Source of the DNA: Hirundichthys speculiger
Lineage: Eukaryota > Chordata > Actinopteri > Beloniformes > Exocoetidae
Length of the DNA: 64,000 nucleotides
Direction of reading: 5' to 3'
NCBI GenBank assembly: GCA_018398805.1
Contig: JAGFBZ010000563.1
Coordinates: 310,001-374,000, forward strand
The notes below the pieces were generated by a model, which worked only from the letters and a program-made list of their open reading frames with translations, was not told the DNA's origin and made no database searches. The number at the start of each line of letters is the position of its first letter. Positions within the stretch are counted from its first letter, which is position 1. Of this stretch, positions 34,639-47,729 are shown piece after piece. Both the position numbers and the translations under genes were made by a program.

Positions 34639-34795
34639 TTTTTTTTTTTTTGTCTTCCTGTTTCACTACAGGAAGAGAGGAAAGTGGGGCAGACATTCAG
34701 CACAGGGTTGCAGGCTAGGAGTCCAACCTGCCAGCACTGCAGGAGGACTGGAGCATCTGTATATGGGCCGCCTGCTTAAACCACTGAGCTCCCCA
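34639..34795 (-). mobile_element. tRNA-derived SINE
   Basis: On the minus strand: head GGGGAGCTCAGTGGTTTAAG (box A like), GGTTGGACTCC (box B like), a body ending CTTCCTGT and an A tail (the T run 34639-34651). Same type as 50673-50860. Confidence 0.65.
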
Positions 34796-35737
34796 CACTA
34801 CAGTATTTTTGAAACAGATGTATGAGAAAACATTGAAAGATTACAAAGGAAGACTTGGATGCACAAAAACATCATTTTCAACATCGTGCCAGTTGTTTTG
34901 CTTTCCAACTTGTTTTGGCTGTTAAGTATCACAAATGGGAACAGATGTAATAAATATAAGTCAGGAAAGAAAACAAATTATAGGTTTAAATCATCATAAA
35001 ATGTCTCAAATTATTTTTAGATTTTTTTTAAATGTTATGATGTCATAGTTTTACTGTTTAAAAATCGTTTGGATGTTATATTTATGCAGTTGAGTTGGAA
35101 TGCTTTTTCCTTTGCTTGTCCTAAACAAAACAAATCTTTCTTGGGTTTAATCTCCTGAACATCCCGAGATAAGACATTCATGTAAACAGCAGATGGATTG
35201 TTTACAAAATTCCTGCTCCGTCTTTTGCCTTTTGCACATAATTGAATGTAATTAGGGAAATTATATTGAATGAGCATTGACTTCAGCATGGGAGTGCTGC
35301 CACTCTTTGTATCAGAACGAAGACTGGAAAACGAAAAAACAGGTAAACATTTTTTGGTATGACTATTAACACACAGACATAGTTGGCATCAATGAAAAGA
35401 AAAATAAAGAGATAAACAAACATAGCCTACAGGTTTTAGTGTGCTGTATCCTTGCATGGAAAACCTTATTTAACCCCAACACTTGTCTTTTGATATTCCA
35501 TCTATCCAGTTCAGCTTCATCCCTGGTTAGGGTCTCAGAGGGCTGAAGGGTATCCCAGGAGTCATCTAGTCAGATTAATATAACATGCATGCTGGGAAGG
35601 TTACCCACAGTACGCTTAACCATCTGATCAGCACTGTCACAGCTGTGGAACCCAGAAAACAAATATAGAAAATGGCCCACCAGAGACTGTACTTTGTTTG
35701 GTTTCCCATGTCAAACATTATATAATACATATATTAG

Positions 35738-35835
35738 GGCTGGGCAAGATAATGCGATAACAACGCGCTAACTCATTAATGTATTAACGTCGACATTTAT
35801 TTTATCGCGCATTTTATCGGACATGATCAAGTTGT
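35738..35835. mobile_element. hAT-like terminus fragment
   Basis: GGGCTGGGCAAGATAATGCG followed by GTATTAACG and TTATCGCGCATT, a familiar fish transposon start. The opposite end was not found; 36286-37009 is inserted about 500 bp downstream. Confidence 0.45.
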
Positions 35836-36285
35836 TATTAGTCTGGTATGTTACACATGCTCCAAAACTTAATGTCTTCAGCATGTTTTATTTAAACATT
35901 TGTTGATCTCAGCAGGATAAAGAATCTTATTACAGAAACTTAAACTTCTAACAAAAAGGGAACGTCCAAAAATGTATAACAAATTGAAATGATTCACACT
36001 TTTGCCTTTATATAAATGATTAGACACATTACAATATGTATGAAACCAGAAGTATAAACACCTCTCAAAAACATCTCTACTCCTTTCATTTCCCTGAACA
36101 TATTGCTGGGCAGTATCTGTTCAGGTAAGTCCAAATGACTCGCTACTCAACGTTACAAAACAAGTATTTTTCACACCTCGGAAAACAGGCAAAGGACATC
36201 TTTTGGTTCTTGAAATAAACAGATTTTTTTACTCCCTCTTCTCTGGTTTAATGTGGCAGAAAGATCAGCAGCCCAGTCATTAGAC

Positions 36286-37009
36286 CAGGGGAGTCAGACT
36301 CATTCTCACTGAGGGCCACATCAGCATCATGGTTTGCCCTCGAAGGGCATGAACAGCATGAACCTAACAAAATGCAATGTAAATCAAAATAAATTAAACT
36401 ACACTTGAATATATGTTTAAATAACAGCTTCTGTATTTATTATGTATTTAAGTTTCAAATATTTAACTCATTATTATATTAAATTCAGGGTTTGTGGTTG
36501 TAAACCCGCTTTTGCACAGGGGATGTTTGAAGTGATTCTTTGTTTTTCTTGTGGGCTAAATTTAACATACCTTAGCTCTGTGTTTCCTGTCAAAATGCCG
36601 ACTGACACCGCCCCATAACACAAAAAGAGTATTGTTTTTTCACCTTGAGATACAAACTTGTATTAGTTTTCCCATCGTTCATGAAACTGCCTTCCTTGTG
36701 CATCAATTTTTCTTTTCTTGGACATGTTGGGGTTAGTTTTGTAGAGGTTTTTCTTAAGTCCTTCAGTTCTGAAAATCGTCTTGATGTCACGTTAATAGTG
36801 AGATGCTGTTATCGTTATGGGTAACGACGAAATTCATTATGGGAGCATGTAGTTTATTGTCAATATGTGCTTTAAAGCGGTGTAAGCTTATATTAAGTCT
36901 TATAATATTGGTTTAATATGTAAGCCAATAATGGACAAGCTCTCGAGGGCCACATAAAATAATGTGGCGGGCCACATTTGGCCCGCGGGCCTTGTGTTTG
37001 ACACATGTG
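36286..37009. mobile_element. hAT-type non-autonomous element with perfect 8-bp TSD
   Basis: CATTAGAC occurs at 36278-36285 and 37010-37017. Ends CAGGGGAGTCAGACTCA and (inverted) CACATGTGTCAAACACA are imperfect TIRs. Subterminal GGGCCACAT and GGCCACATTTGGCCCG are typical. Interior shows no transposase. Confidence 0.88.
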
Positions 37010-37019
37010 CATTAGACAG

Positions 37020-39320
37020 TTGTTTATGATCACCATGGTTACCGCAACAGGTAAAGGCAGCAGCACCCTTAGGACCCCGGGGTCGAAATGGTGCATTACA
37101 TTTACATTGGAAATCAGAACCTCGAGCTCCAAACAACATAACCTCAGAACTGAGTGCTTCCCAGTTTAAAAACTGGGATGTCACTGTAACATGGAGTTAA
37201 AAAAAAAATAAAAAAGTAATTGAAATTAAACAAAAAACCGTGGCAGACGCTAGATTTTTCAATTGTTTTCCGACTTCAAATGTCTAATTTATGAGTATAG
37301 CTGAATGCAACATTAGTCGTAGCAGAAACACTGATGCTATCAAATGGATCAGCTCTGCCGGATCACTTTCTGGATCCAGGAGCTTTTTAAAGGATTCCAT
37401 TATTATTGTGGGATAGAGGAGCTGCTTGGTGGAGGTCTGCACTCTCCGAATGCTTTTCTAGTTCTACCTATGTTTGGTGCCTTACATTTCCTGTCTTTAT
37501 AGTGGTGATGTCGGCAATTGGATTATTGGGTCTAATTAGATGACACCTGGCAACTGTATAAAGGGAGTGGCATTTGGGCTTTGCAGAGGATTTTTGTAAT
37601 GGAGGACAGAGCTCTATGAGGGTTTTTTTTTAGAAGCCAGAAAAGAAGAAAATAAATAATATTTTACCGAGATAAACCAAGGTCTGCTGAGTCTTTCTGC
37701 CTATACCTGCTCTGACACTTGAGCCACATATCCTCTTTATCACATGTAGAAACGTTCATAAACAGAGGTACCACTGTATATGAAATGTCAGAATAGGTCA
37801 TTTTTTTGACGACACCCCTGAAGCAGTCAGACGAAACCCCACTGTTCCGCGACACCCCGGTTGAGAAAGGCTGGGCTACACTATTGCTTTGCTTTCTCAG
37901 AGCTTGGACCATCATCAGGGGGTCTCAAAAGAGCTGTTCACACTAGACATCCTACAAATGTGTCTGAGTTAAAGCAGTTTTGTAAGTAGGAATGGTTAAA
38001 GATTGTTAAAGAATACTGTCCAGGTCTGATCCAGAGCTACTGAAAGTGCCTTGTTAGTCATTGCTGCTACATGCAATTTAACTGGCAACTAACTCCACTG
38101 GTTCACTTTTGTTTTCCTCCAGGACTGTGAATATTTAATCATTGTGGTACAAGAAAGCATAATAAATAATAAATAATGAATCAGCTCAAGCCCACTCTAT
38201 TTACTATGGCTACTGCTGTGACTTAGATGAAGATCAGATCACATTTCATGGCAAAAAAGGATTCAATAACCAAGAACAATTCATTTTGTTTGCAACCTCA
38301 CAAGGCAATGCTTTCTGATTACTAATTTGATTTGGGAAGAAACCATAGCTCTCTGGATAGGCACAGAACGTCTGGAGTTATAGATGCATTGCTGTGTTTC
38401 TGCCAAAAGCAGAAATGCAGCAATATTTTTTGAAAGACAAAAATGAAAGATATGAATGTTTTCAGCAGTAATATCTTTTGCCTTTGTTTTTCCTTTTTGC
38501 TATATGGATGTGCATGACTGTTAAACAGGAAGCTTTGCTCCCAACCTACACAGTTTTGGGACTAGCCTTTAGTTGCATAGACCCAGATCATATTTGAAGA
38601 GGATATTCAAACAATTAGACCCAGTCATAACAAACAGAAAAGGTATAGTTAGCATGAAGACCTATAACTTAGAACTTATTGGATGCATGCTTTGATTTAC
38701 TAAGGAAGTACAGAGTACGCACTTGCAAATTGAAAGATTGATTATATAAATAAACTTAAAAAAAAATAAACCAGTTTTTTTTTGTCTCTAAAAATCAGAA
38801 TGTGGGAAATGAAGCCCATTTGATGTACAGCAGTACTTGATGATGAGCCACTGTAAATAAAATCTACTGTTGTCTATAGAACTAAACTGAGTATCTGACA
38901 CAGAGTTCTCGTCTTCTCATCCAGAGAGCTCAAGCACTGCTGCATGAATGACTCATCAAAACAATGACTAACATGAAATGACCTGCGAGCACTTTTCAAG
39001 TGACAGTCAACTCACAAATTGAATAGAATTTGCTCAGATAACACTGCATTATGGAAAAAAGGACAACTCAGCCCACCCACGATTTCAAGTACTCGCATAC
39101 AGATTTAGAAATGAGTTTTAGAAGTCTGCCATGGTTGGTAAATATTACATCATGTCTTAAGTTGATTTGCGAGTTTTGTATCAGTGTTGTTGTTAAAGAG
39201 TACTTTTTAATATTATCTTTTAATGCTAGCAAGCAAGTTATTCTAAATATGCGTTGCACATGATGGGGTATGACAACATTTGGGAAACATCTGGGGAAGC
39301 ATTGAGGGCAGAAAGACGTT
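37020..39320. other. intergenic; no gene seen
   Basis: 37800-37890 (CGACACCCCTGAAGCAGTC, CCCCGGTTGAGAAAGGCTG) looks like a transposon terminus fragment. The rest is AT-rich without supported features. Confidence 0.4.
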
Positions 39321-39329
39321 GAATAAGAG

Positions 39330-40002
39330 CAGTGTTGCCAGGTAGGAAATGTAGGATTATCGTACCAGAGACGCAAAAGTATCGTATTTTGAGGGAAATG
39401 ATCGTACATCTGTCATGACCAAAATAACAAGCCCAATGATGTGCTATAGTCAAATATAATCACTAGTGTTAAAAAGCGTCCCACAGGCACTCACAGCTTC
39501 GTGGCGTAAGTACGGAATGGGGCACCACATCAGCCCCAATTTACAGTTGCGTTAGACTAATGTGTCTCCCAAAAACAAATTAGAGGTGGGAACTAAGAGC
39601 CAAATTATGAGGCCTGGAGGCAATTCTGGAGACTTAATTTTTTTCCCTTGCTTTTTCTCTTCTGCTTAAACTCTGTTTAAATCTCGTTCACTCGACTTCC
39701 TGATATGGTCCTGACTGTGAGCGTCTCGTGGGGCGGGCCCAGCTGACCATTCAGCCTATCATGCTCGTTGTTCTGAGACAAACGCTCGTATCTCACGCTC
39801 AGCAAAGCACGATTGGCTGGAAACATCACGTGGGAACAGATGCCTTCAGGATTCACAAAAAACTCTCTGGCAGACAGTTGCAGCAGGCAATAATTTAAAA
39901 TGGTCAAATTATTGTACATTTGGCCTTTTTTTGGATTATTGATCGTACAGAAGACCAAATTATCGTACAAATACGATAATTATCGTACACCTGGCAAAGC
40001 TG
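39330..40002. mobile_element. hAT-type non-autonomous element with subterminal ATCGTAC repeats
   Basis: Ends CAGTGTTGCCAGGTA and (inverted) CAGCTTTGCCAGGTG. 8-bp flanks AATAAGAG (39322-39329) and AACAAGAG (40003-40010) differ at one base. ATCGTAC or close variants occur at 39359, 39381, 39401, 39911, 39942, 39962, 39982, plus inverted TACGAT at 39972. No ORF for a transposase. Confidence 0.82.
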
Positions 40003-40014
40003 AACAAGAGCGTA

Positions 40015-43000
40015 GTTTAACTCGAGTGCGCCCTCTGCCGGCCTGGAGGCCCCATCGCGATTCATGGCTTAATTCAATCGATTTGAATTATATTTTTTTC
40101 TAATCGATTTTTTAAAAAATTGTGGCATCCCTATTTTAAATGAATCTACTTAGATTCAGTATAGTGCTTTAGCACTATACCGTGGATTATATCAATACAA
40201 TCCAATTGGGACCATATGAAGAAACTGGATGTTTCTGAAATGATTTTGAACACAACGTTTGACAAGAAACATGATTAATTGTTTGGTATTTTTATGAACT
40301 TCCCCATCCACTTCAACGTAGTGTTTCTATAACCCTTCCTCTCCCTTGTTGATCAAGGAATCTCTGTGATTTCTTTAAGTGTCATTTTGTCTGTTCTTAT
40401 AGGAACAATTCTCTTTACTTCAACCACGGTGGAACAGTGCATGACGTGTTAAATTTGATACTTTTCTGGTAATTGGTGGGGACATTTTTAGAGTATTCTG
40501 TTATAGCTTTAGGTTAGGGATGATGTTGAACTTAATGGGGATTTCAGATACGATGCAGGGTGTGCATTGCAAGGGAGGAAGGCACAGACACGCAAACTGT
40601 GCCCTTGTTGGAAAAAGCTTTCTTGGAAGAAATTAACAAATATTTACTTGTTTGTCCAGTTGAAGATTTGGATCCACAATGTCTTACTACAAACTGAAAA
40701 GCTTTAACTTTAATTGTACTGATGAAGACAGCAAAAACAGGTGCTGGGAGGATTTAAGGTGTCCAGGAACTGAAGTTATCATTGGGTTATTGGACAGCCT
40801 GTTGGGGAGAGGAGGATCAAGGCTCACAAATATGAGAATGTACTTCAGGTAGCTAATCACTCCAACAAAATATCTGGCAATTTGTCTTGAGATCAGTTAC
40901 TCTGTAACTGGACAAGTCAAGGTGTTGTCACAAGGCGCTGTGGACAAGTTTAACTTTTAACTTCAGCACATGTACAGGAACACGATGCTCACTGGCGACA
41001 GCGTCCTATCTGAAAACCGGTGCACTCATAGTAGACTTACAATGCTGTGGCATGATTGACCCCTAAAATTCCTGTTCCACAATTCTTTTCATATCAAGTC
41101 ACACTAAGAGACTAAAATGCAATTTTACATTTTTATTTATATGATCTAATAGATAGTTAAATGGCAAACGATCTGTTCCTTTAGTGAGGCAACTAACAGG
41201 AGCACTTAAGGGCAGGCAGGTGAGTAGTACTCTATGCCTCCACTCGCCCCTTGACTTGGTTTATTCCAATTACTCCACCTGCCTTTTGGTCTTTTTAATG
41301 AGCAAGAGGTACGAGCATCTTGCATGCCTCCCAATGTTCCTGGCCCACAGCTGCTGCTGCTTAAAATTCCCGCCTCCGCCCCAGCTCCACCTGTAAGGTC
41401 CAATTGTGCAGGGATGAAGTTATTTTATTTCCCCCCAGTATTTATGTTTGGCTTCAAAGTAGGAATTTATTAGACCGGAGCCTAGCTGCCAAAGTTTCAA
41501 GTGTTTCTCATTAGGAAGTGTTTGAGGTCCTAGCTGCGAGCCTCATCTGACTGAAACAAAAATCGACTGCAAAATGCCACTTGATAACATGTATTGATTG
41601 GGATTACATGTATTGATATCCGGTCAATATTTTCATTTTGTATTGATGCTATTGGACCGTTCATCATTAAACTGATATGTCAGTGGATCATTGCATCCCT
41701 GGCCAGCCATCTCAGGCCAGCAGGAGGAATCTGGCAGAGGTGACAGTGGTGCCAGGGCATGGCCCAGTGAAGACTGGCTTGTGTAACTACATTCTAAAGC
41801 AACAAGGACCTGTGTTAATGTAGCGACCGAGCTTCAGGTTGATTTGAAGAAGTATTTGATCACGTACAGAAAGTGTTGTGTAGCTTTCCTCATTTCTCAT
41901 CATAACTGTCAGCAAAAAACAACCAAAATAACTTTAGACTCTCATCTGGGCCTTCTGATGTAACAACTGCACATTGCTTTATAGCAATATGTCCCACATT
42001 TAATAACAAAGAAACTACCTCACAGAGCTACAGAGGTCATCATGGCTAGGGGACTAAGAAACTCAAGAAAGTAATGACTTAGGAGAAAACAAGAGTGACT
42101 GAGCAAGAGTAAATTTCAGTCAGTGTTCGAAAAGCACTGCGCTTAAACTGGCAAAATTTCCTTCGTTTCACTTTAAGTCATCCATGGGATCCTATTCCAA
42201 ATCCCAAACAATATGTGATGCCATTGTAGATTGTGTCATTTGAGATCTCAGTTTATTTTTTTAATGTTTCATCAGTGACTTCAGAATGTCACCTATTTTG
42301 ACTCTTTCAGCAGCCATATCCACTTTATATCCATATTTTCAATTTTCAATTATCACCTAAACATCATCTCTAGTGTTGTCTCATGTCTTACAAACAAACA
42401 GAACTGGAAAAAAGAAGCAGAATTATAAAGGTCAAAATAAATTATATCACATGGAATGAAAAACTCTGATTTCCGTGAAAAACTGAAATTTAGCAAGTAA
42501 AAGATAACAGATTATTTTAGGCTGAGTTCCTCATGCAAGTTTGGGAGTTTAATAGCTCTCTGGGCATGGCTCTGATCATGTGTCTTTAATCTCAAGCCAG
42601 AAAAACACAAATAAGAAACTGCTGGAAGGCCTGAGGCTCATCTGGAGTTTAAACAGCTGCCTCATCAGATTACACTGCTGCACAACTTTAAAACCAAGAG
42701 CTATTATACAGTACAAAAGTTGCCACAGGCGACAGGAAATTGATCAACTGCTTTGCCCCTTTCAATCTAAGGAACCTGGTCATGTTAAATACCACCCCAA
42801 ATGTTTGTCAATGTACTTCGGCAGAGTGCAAGTCACATGACAACTGTCCATCCAAACAGCTTCTGAGTTCAAAGATGTCCTGCAACCATTACTGTTGTGA
42901 TGAGTTTATGGATGCTGCATGTAATTATTTTCCTTTTCTTTTGGCTAGGCATAAGGTTTGAAGAATGCTCAACCGCCATTTTTATTGTAGTGAACTGAAT

Positions 43001-44300
43001 GTTCCTTGGAAGTGGAAAATCCCAATTTATTGTCTCAGTGTTTCATTGTCTCCCTGTTTTGTTTTTCTTTTTTTGTGTATGCTGGAAAAACAAAAGAAAA
43101 CACTGTTACTTCTAGTTTTCTTTCTTGCCTCACAAACATTTTAAGCAGGGAACTAATCACATTAAAGTTTCCACATTGTCTAATAACAGAAAAGCTGTTG
43201 TATTTGGGCAAGTTTGGTTTTGGACACCTTGATCTGATACTTCTTGTAGCATTTCCTTTGCTGGGCTTTTCAAATGCAGCACGAGGAAACGTGTTGGCAG
43301 GGCACACGTGTCATAGTTACAAAAAACACATTTTGGGCACCAGTAATTTTAAAAAAAATGTCTGTGTATTATAGTGAATTACATAATTAAGATTGTGTTC
43401 ACTCAAAATATGACGTAGTGACAGAATAAAGCTCCAGAAATGAGTGGAATATGGGTGGAAATTTGATTTCAGGACAGAGGAGAAGACTGTTGCTGGCAGT
43501 TGAGTTTTAATCATTTCATGTTCCCCTGTCACTTCTGCTGTTGTTTGAGATCAGGCTTTCTCCTTGAGCCATAGATCCAACATTCATTTCATCAGATCTG
43601 AACAGTGTGTCTCTAAGGATAGATGTAATTTATCAGACATGCTGTTCTGCACAACAAGATTACCATCGTTATGTACTTTACAATTCAAATGGGAAATGGC
43701 TACACATTTCACTACACTGAATAAAAGATTATCAAACTTACACAAGACTAGGCCTCTCTGTTTTTCTGAGCCCACCTCTGCTCTTTGTGTTTATTTCATT
43801 TACCTTTATAGAATATTTTGTCAGTTCTGCTTACTTGATAAAATGCACAGATGTCACCTTTCCTTTTCTCTATTATTTTAGTTTGACTGTGTGTGTTAAC
43901 AAAGGTTGTAGAGCAGCGTCACCCATGGCGGCAGCAGCAGCTCCATCAATTTTTGCTATCTTCTTGCATGTTTGAGTTTTCAACAAAGTTTTCGTCATTG
44001 ATTACATTTTTTATTATTATTATTATTGTTATATTATTTGCTGATGCTGCTTGAGGGATTTTCTTGGTTACTTTTTCATTTTTTTAACCACATGACAGTT
44101 AACCATAGCAATGAGTAAATTGGTTACAAGTGGTACCAGCTGTTCCAGATATCAAGAAGCCAAACAATACTGAGACCCCAAATCCTCGATGAGTTGAAGA
44201 GGAGATGCCACGAATGCAGAACAGAGGCAAAGCAGAGAGAGAGAAAGAGGATGTTAAAACCAGCTCTTCCCTCCTTCATAATTATCAAATAAAATGGACG
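40015..44300. other. intergenic; no gene supported
   Basis: 40040-40130 (TCGATTTGAATTATA, ATCGATTTTTTAAAAAATTG) is a transposon-end-like fragment. Beyond it only small ORFs without domains (largest 122 codons at 43006-43374, hydrophobic, no recognised family). Confidence 0.4.
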
Positions 44301-44310
44301 ACCTTAAATT

Positions 44311-45005
44311 GTGATGAGGACAAATCTGGAGTTTTGGCACTGCAGTTTAAGGTGTTTCACTGAGACGTGGCTGCAGAAGCATATTCCCGACTCCAGTGCG
44401 TCTTTGCCTGGATTTCAGATGATGTGCAGACAGAGAAATGAAGAAGGAAAAAAAAGCAAGGGCAGTGGAATTGCAGTCCTTGTCATTAACAGGTGGTGTA
44501 ATCCAGGACACGCTGCTGTGAAACATTGTTTCTGCACTAGGATATTGAACTGTTAGCTTGTGAGTTTCCATCCTTATTATTTGCTGAGAGAGTTTACCAG
44601 TGTTATTATAGTGGAAGTTTATATCCCGCCATCAGCTGGAGCTGACACTGTGTGACATCATCAGCTCTGCTGTTGCTAAGCTACAGACACGACAACTCAG
44701 CTTGTTCTTGACCATTAATGGTGATTAAGCCATGTCTCTCTCGCTGCCACATTTCCAGTGTTTCAACAGTTTGTCAACTGCTCCACGAGAGCGAATGCTC
44801 CCCCCACTTCCTCCTGCCTGTCTCTAGCAGTCAGGTGAAGAGGCAGCTGGAGAAACTGAACTGGATCAAGGCTGCAGGCCCAGATGATGCCCCAGAGTCA
44901 TGAAAGCCTATGTAGATCCGCTTTGTGGGATATGCAGCACCTCTTCATCCTCAGCCAGGAGAACGTTCCGGTGCTGTGGAAGACATCCTACCTTGATCTC
45001 ATCTC
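44311..45005 (+). pseudogene. LINE fragment: APE endonuclease and start of RT (CR1/Rex1-like)
   Basis: A decayed frame reads FTETWLQKHIPDSSASLPGF (endonuclease ETWL motif), GIAVLVINRWC, then LREFTSVIIVEVYIPPSAG, matching the fish CR1/Rex1-type APE domain. At 44840-44890 QVKRQLEKLNWIKAAGPD matches the conserved RT entry (KAAGPDG). Many stops; the rest of RT is missing. A (TGTC)n run lies at about 45012-45035. Confidence 0.75.
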
Positions 45006-45079
45006 TCACTGTTGTCTGTCTGTCTGTCTGTCTGTAGGTAGGAAGCCATTGCTCAAAAATCAACGTAAAAAAAAGGCCA

Positions 45080-45725
45080 GATTATAGTTTGAAAATGCAC
45101 ACAGGGACAAAGACCTTAATTTTTGGAGACATGTCCTGTGGTCTGATGACACTAAAATTGAACTGTTTTACCATAATGACCAATTTACATGTGGAGAATA
45201 AATGGGGAAGCTTGCAGGCTAGGGTTAGGGTTTGGTTGAAGGCTTGAGAACAATATCTTAACTGTGAAGTCTGGGCATGGCAATATCACGTTGTGGGGTG
45301 TTTTGCTGCAGAAGGGCCTGGTACACTTCTCAAAATAGATGGCATCTTAAGTAAAGAACATTTTGTTGGTGTATTGAAATGACATTGCAAGACAAGCTTG
45401 GGCACAAATGAGTCTTTTAAATGGACAATGACTCTAAGCAATTGCCAAGTTAGTAATAAAGTGGCTTGAGGACAATGAAGTCAATCCTTTGGAGTGGTCA
45501 TCCCAAAGTTCTGATCTCAATCATGTAGAATATTTGTGGGCAGAGCTGAAAAGTCTTGTGTGAGCAAAGTGGCCTACAAACCTTATTCAGTTACATCTGG
45601 TCTGTCGGGAGAAATGAGCCAAATTCCAGCAAACCACTGTGAGAAGCTTGTGGAAGGATATACAAAATGTTTTACCTAGGTCATACAGTCATACAGGGCA
45701 ATGCTACCAAATTATAAGGAAATGT
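45080..45725 (+). pseudogene. Tc1-like transposase relic
   Basis: VLWSDDTKIELF (first catalytic Asp block), then GHGNITLWGVF, the DNDSKQ position, a decayed SPDLNP position and NPFTLWSVGR..EKLVEGYTK-like C-terminal sequence. Frameshifts throughout. Confidence 0.78.
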
Positions 45726-45949
45726 TGAAAGAAGGTCATTAAAAAATGATCAAAAAAAATCCCCCCTTTCATAATTGGCATTTAGCAAATAGAAATGGTT
45801 TTGGTAATCCTAGCTGCCCTAAAAACAGGAAAAACTTAGTCTCATTTAATGTCAAACAGCGAGGGAAAAAATGGTATGTGTCTTTGAATGTAGTGTATGT
45901 GAAATTAGGGTTTCAACTGTATGTCCCCGCCTTTTATTTGAACAAAGTT

Positions 45950-46300
45950 TGATGCTCCTAAAATCTGGAACAGTCCAGTTCCAGAAGATTTAACAGGCCT
46001 CAACTCTGACAATGTTCAAGTCCAGGCTGCAAACAGTTCTGGTTATCTGTGCATATGACAACTGAAAGGATTTTATCTGCACTCATTCATTTTTTATTTG
46101 GGTTATGAAAAATTATTTTTACGTTTTATGGGATCATTTTATTTGCCTTCTTGTGATGTTATATATCTGTAAAGCACTTTGAATTGCCTTGTGTACGAAC
46201 TGTGCTCTCCATATGAACTTGCCTTGCCAGGCTCCAGTAGATACCCATAACCCTGAACAGGAAGAGGCAGGTTAATGGATGAATGGAGGGAACTTTTGTG
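45950..46300 (+). repeat. LINE 3' end plus SINE-like tail
   Basis: DAPKIWNSPVPEDL is a LINE C-terminal phrase. GTAAAGCACTTTGAATTGCC, then CTTGCCTTGCC is a common fish LINE tail. 46229-46290 (GGCTCCAGTAGATACCC to GGATGAATGGA) resembles a SINE end. Confidence 0.5.
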
Positions 46301-46414
46301 ATAGCAGTAATATGTTCACAGGTCAAATGAGATTTTTTTGTAGGCTTTTCCAAAAGGTTTATTTCAGCATGTCTCTAACTGAGTTAAAGGGATTTTTGCA
46401 TTAGTCATTGGTAT

Positions 46415-46845
46415 GTGTTCATTTACAAAACCATTCTGGGTATCACTCCATCCTATTTGTCTTGTCTTTTAGCAAGGAAAGAAGGAAGTCACAATCTCCG
46501 ATCTATGGATACTCTGCAATTTGTTGTCCCCAAAGTACGAACTGATCTGGGCAAGAAATCTTTTAGGTTTTCAGCACCTACTGCTTGGAATAACATACAA
46601 TCTGAACTTCAACCTAAAGCCCTTGTTACACTGAATGAGTTTAAAGCTCTAGTGAGATCATTGCAGTCTACCTTATCTGTGTGCACATGTTTTATGTGAG
46701 CAATTTTTAATGTTGTAGATTTTATGTGTTGTTTGTTGTTTTAATGTAACTATGTTGCTGCCCTCTTGGCCAGGTCTCCCTTGTAAAAGAGATCTTTGAT
46801 CTCAATGGTACTAACCTGGTAAAATAAAGGCTAATAATAATTTTT
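46415..46845 (+). pseudogene. LINE C-terminal fragment and 3' end (L2/CR1-like)
   Basis: A 94-codon frame reads YKTILGITPSYLSCLL, then LGKKSFRFSAPTAWN and LNEFKALVRSL, the typical C-terminus of fish L2-type LINEs. The 3' end GAGATCTTTGATCTCAATGG with AATAAAGG is shared with 6841-6890. Confidence 0.75.
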
Positions 46846-46849
46846 TCTT

Positions 46850-47725
46850 TACATTACATTTTGATTATATTCACTACATTGTTGGGACCAGAAATGAGTC
46901 AAGTTTTTTGGATTCTTATTTGTGACAGAAGAATCCACAAAGTCCTCAGGGCCATCTTTGGTTCTACCAGGGGTGTTTTAGAGGTGGGGTGCTTCTGAGC
47001 ATGGTATGCTTGGCCGGATTTGTGAGATAATGAGTTTACCTAAATTAAGTTCATTTAGAGATGTATTTCTTGCAATGTCTTGTCCTTCCTGGAATTATAT
47101 GTATTAGAAGGATGACTAGTGTCAAATATAACCACAATAATTGTTTACCCATGGTTAGCATAAAGGTTAGCATAATTTCAACGTACAAGTCAGAGTCCTC
47201 TTGTGGCGATTTATTTTGAAAACTGACAGGATTCTCAATAATTCTGGTGTTGGACTTCCTGCTAGCTCAGTCTGCTGCATAAAAATTGACATGGCTCAGA
47301 TGTGGGCCAGAGCCAGAATAGAACAGTGTATCTTTAGTAGAGCAAAGAAGACTATCGCCTAAAGGACTTGCATGCTAAACCATGCCATGGCACTTCTGGC
47401 GGGATCGCTCTCATTCACTAAAATCGTCACAGCAACTGGGAATGAATGGGTTTAGATTTCCAAATAGCTTCAATTGTGTTTGCAACAATATGATTACTCC
47501 AAACATAATTTTGTCACACAGTGACAAATTTGAAAAGACACCTATTGTATGTTACATGTGGAAAACAATGTCCGTTTAGATTTGTTTTATAATTTTAATT
47601 TCTGTACAATGTACTGATTTTATTTCCGTGCTGTAAACTGTGTTTCTTCATTCTATCTTTCTTAATTTAATTCATCTTGTCTGTATAGCTGAAATTAAAA
47701 AAAGAGCAAGAAAGACAATTTATCA
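46850..47725. other. intergenic; nothing recognised
   Basis: AT-rich sequence; only short ORFs. Confidence 0.45.
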
Positions 47726-47729
47726 TGGC

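Noticed and set aside
43006..43374. 122-codon hydrophobic ORF
   Set aside because: No family resemblance, no signal-peptide-like organisation that stands out, and AT-rich chance composition.
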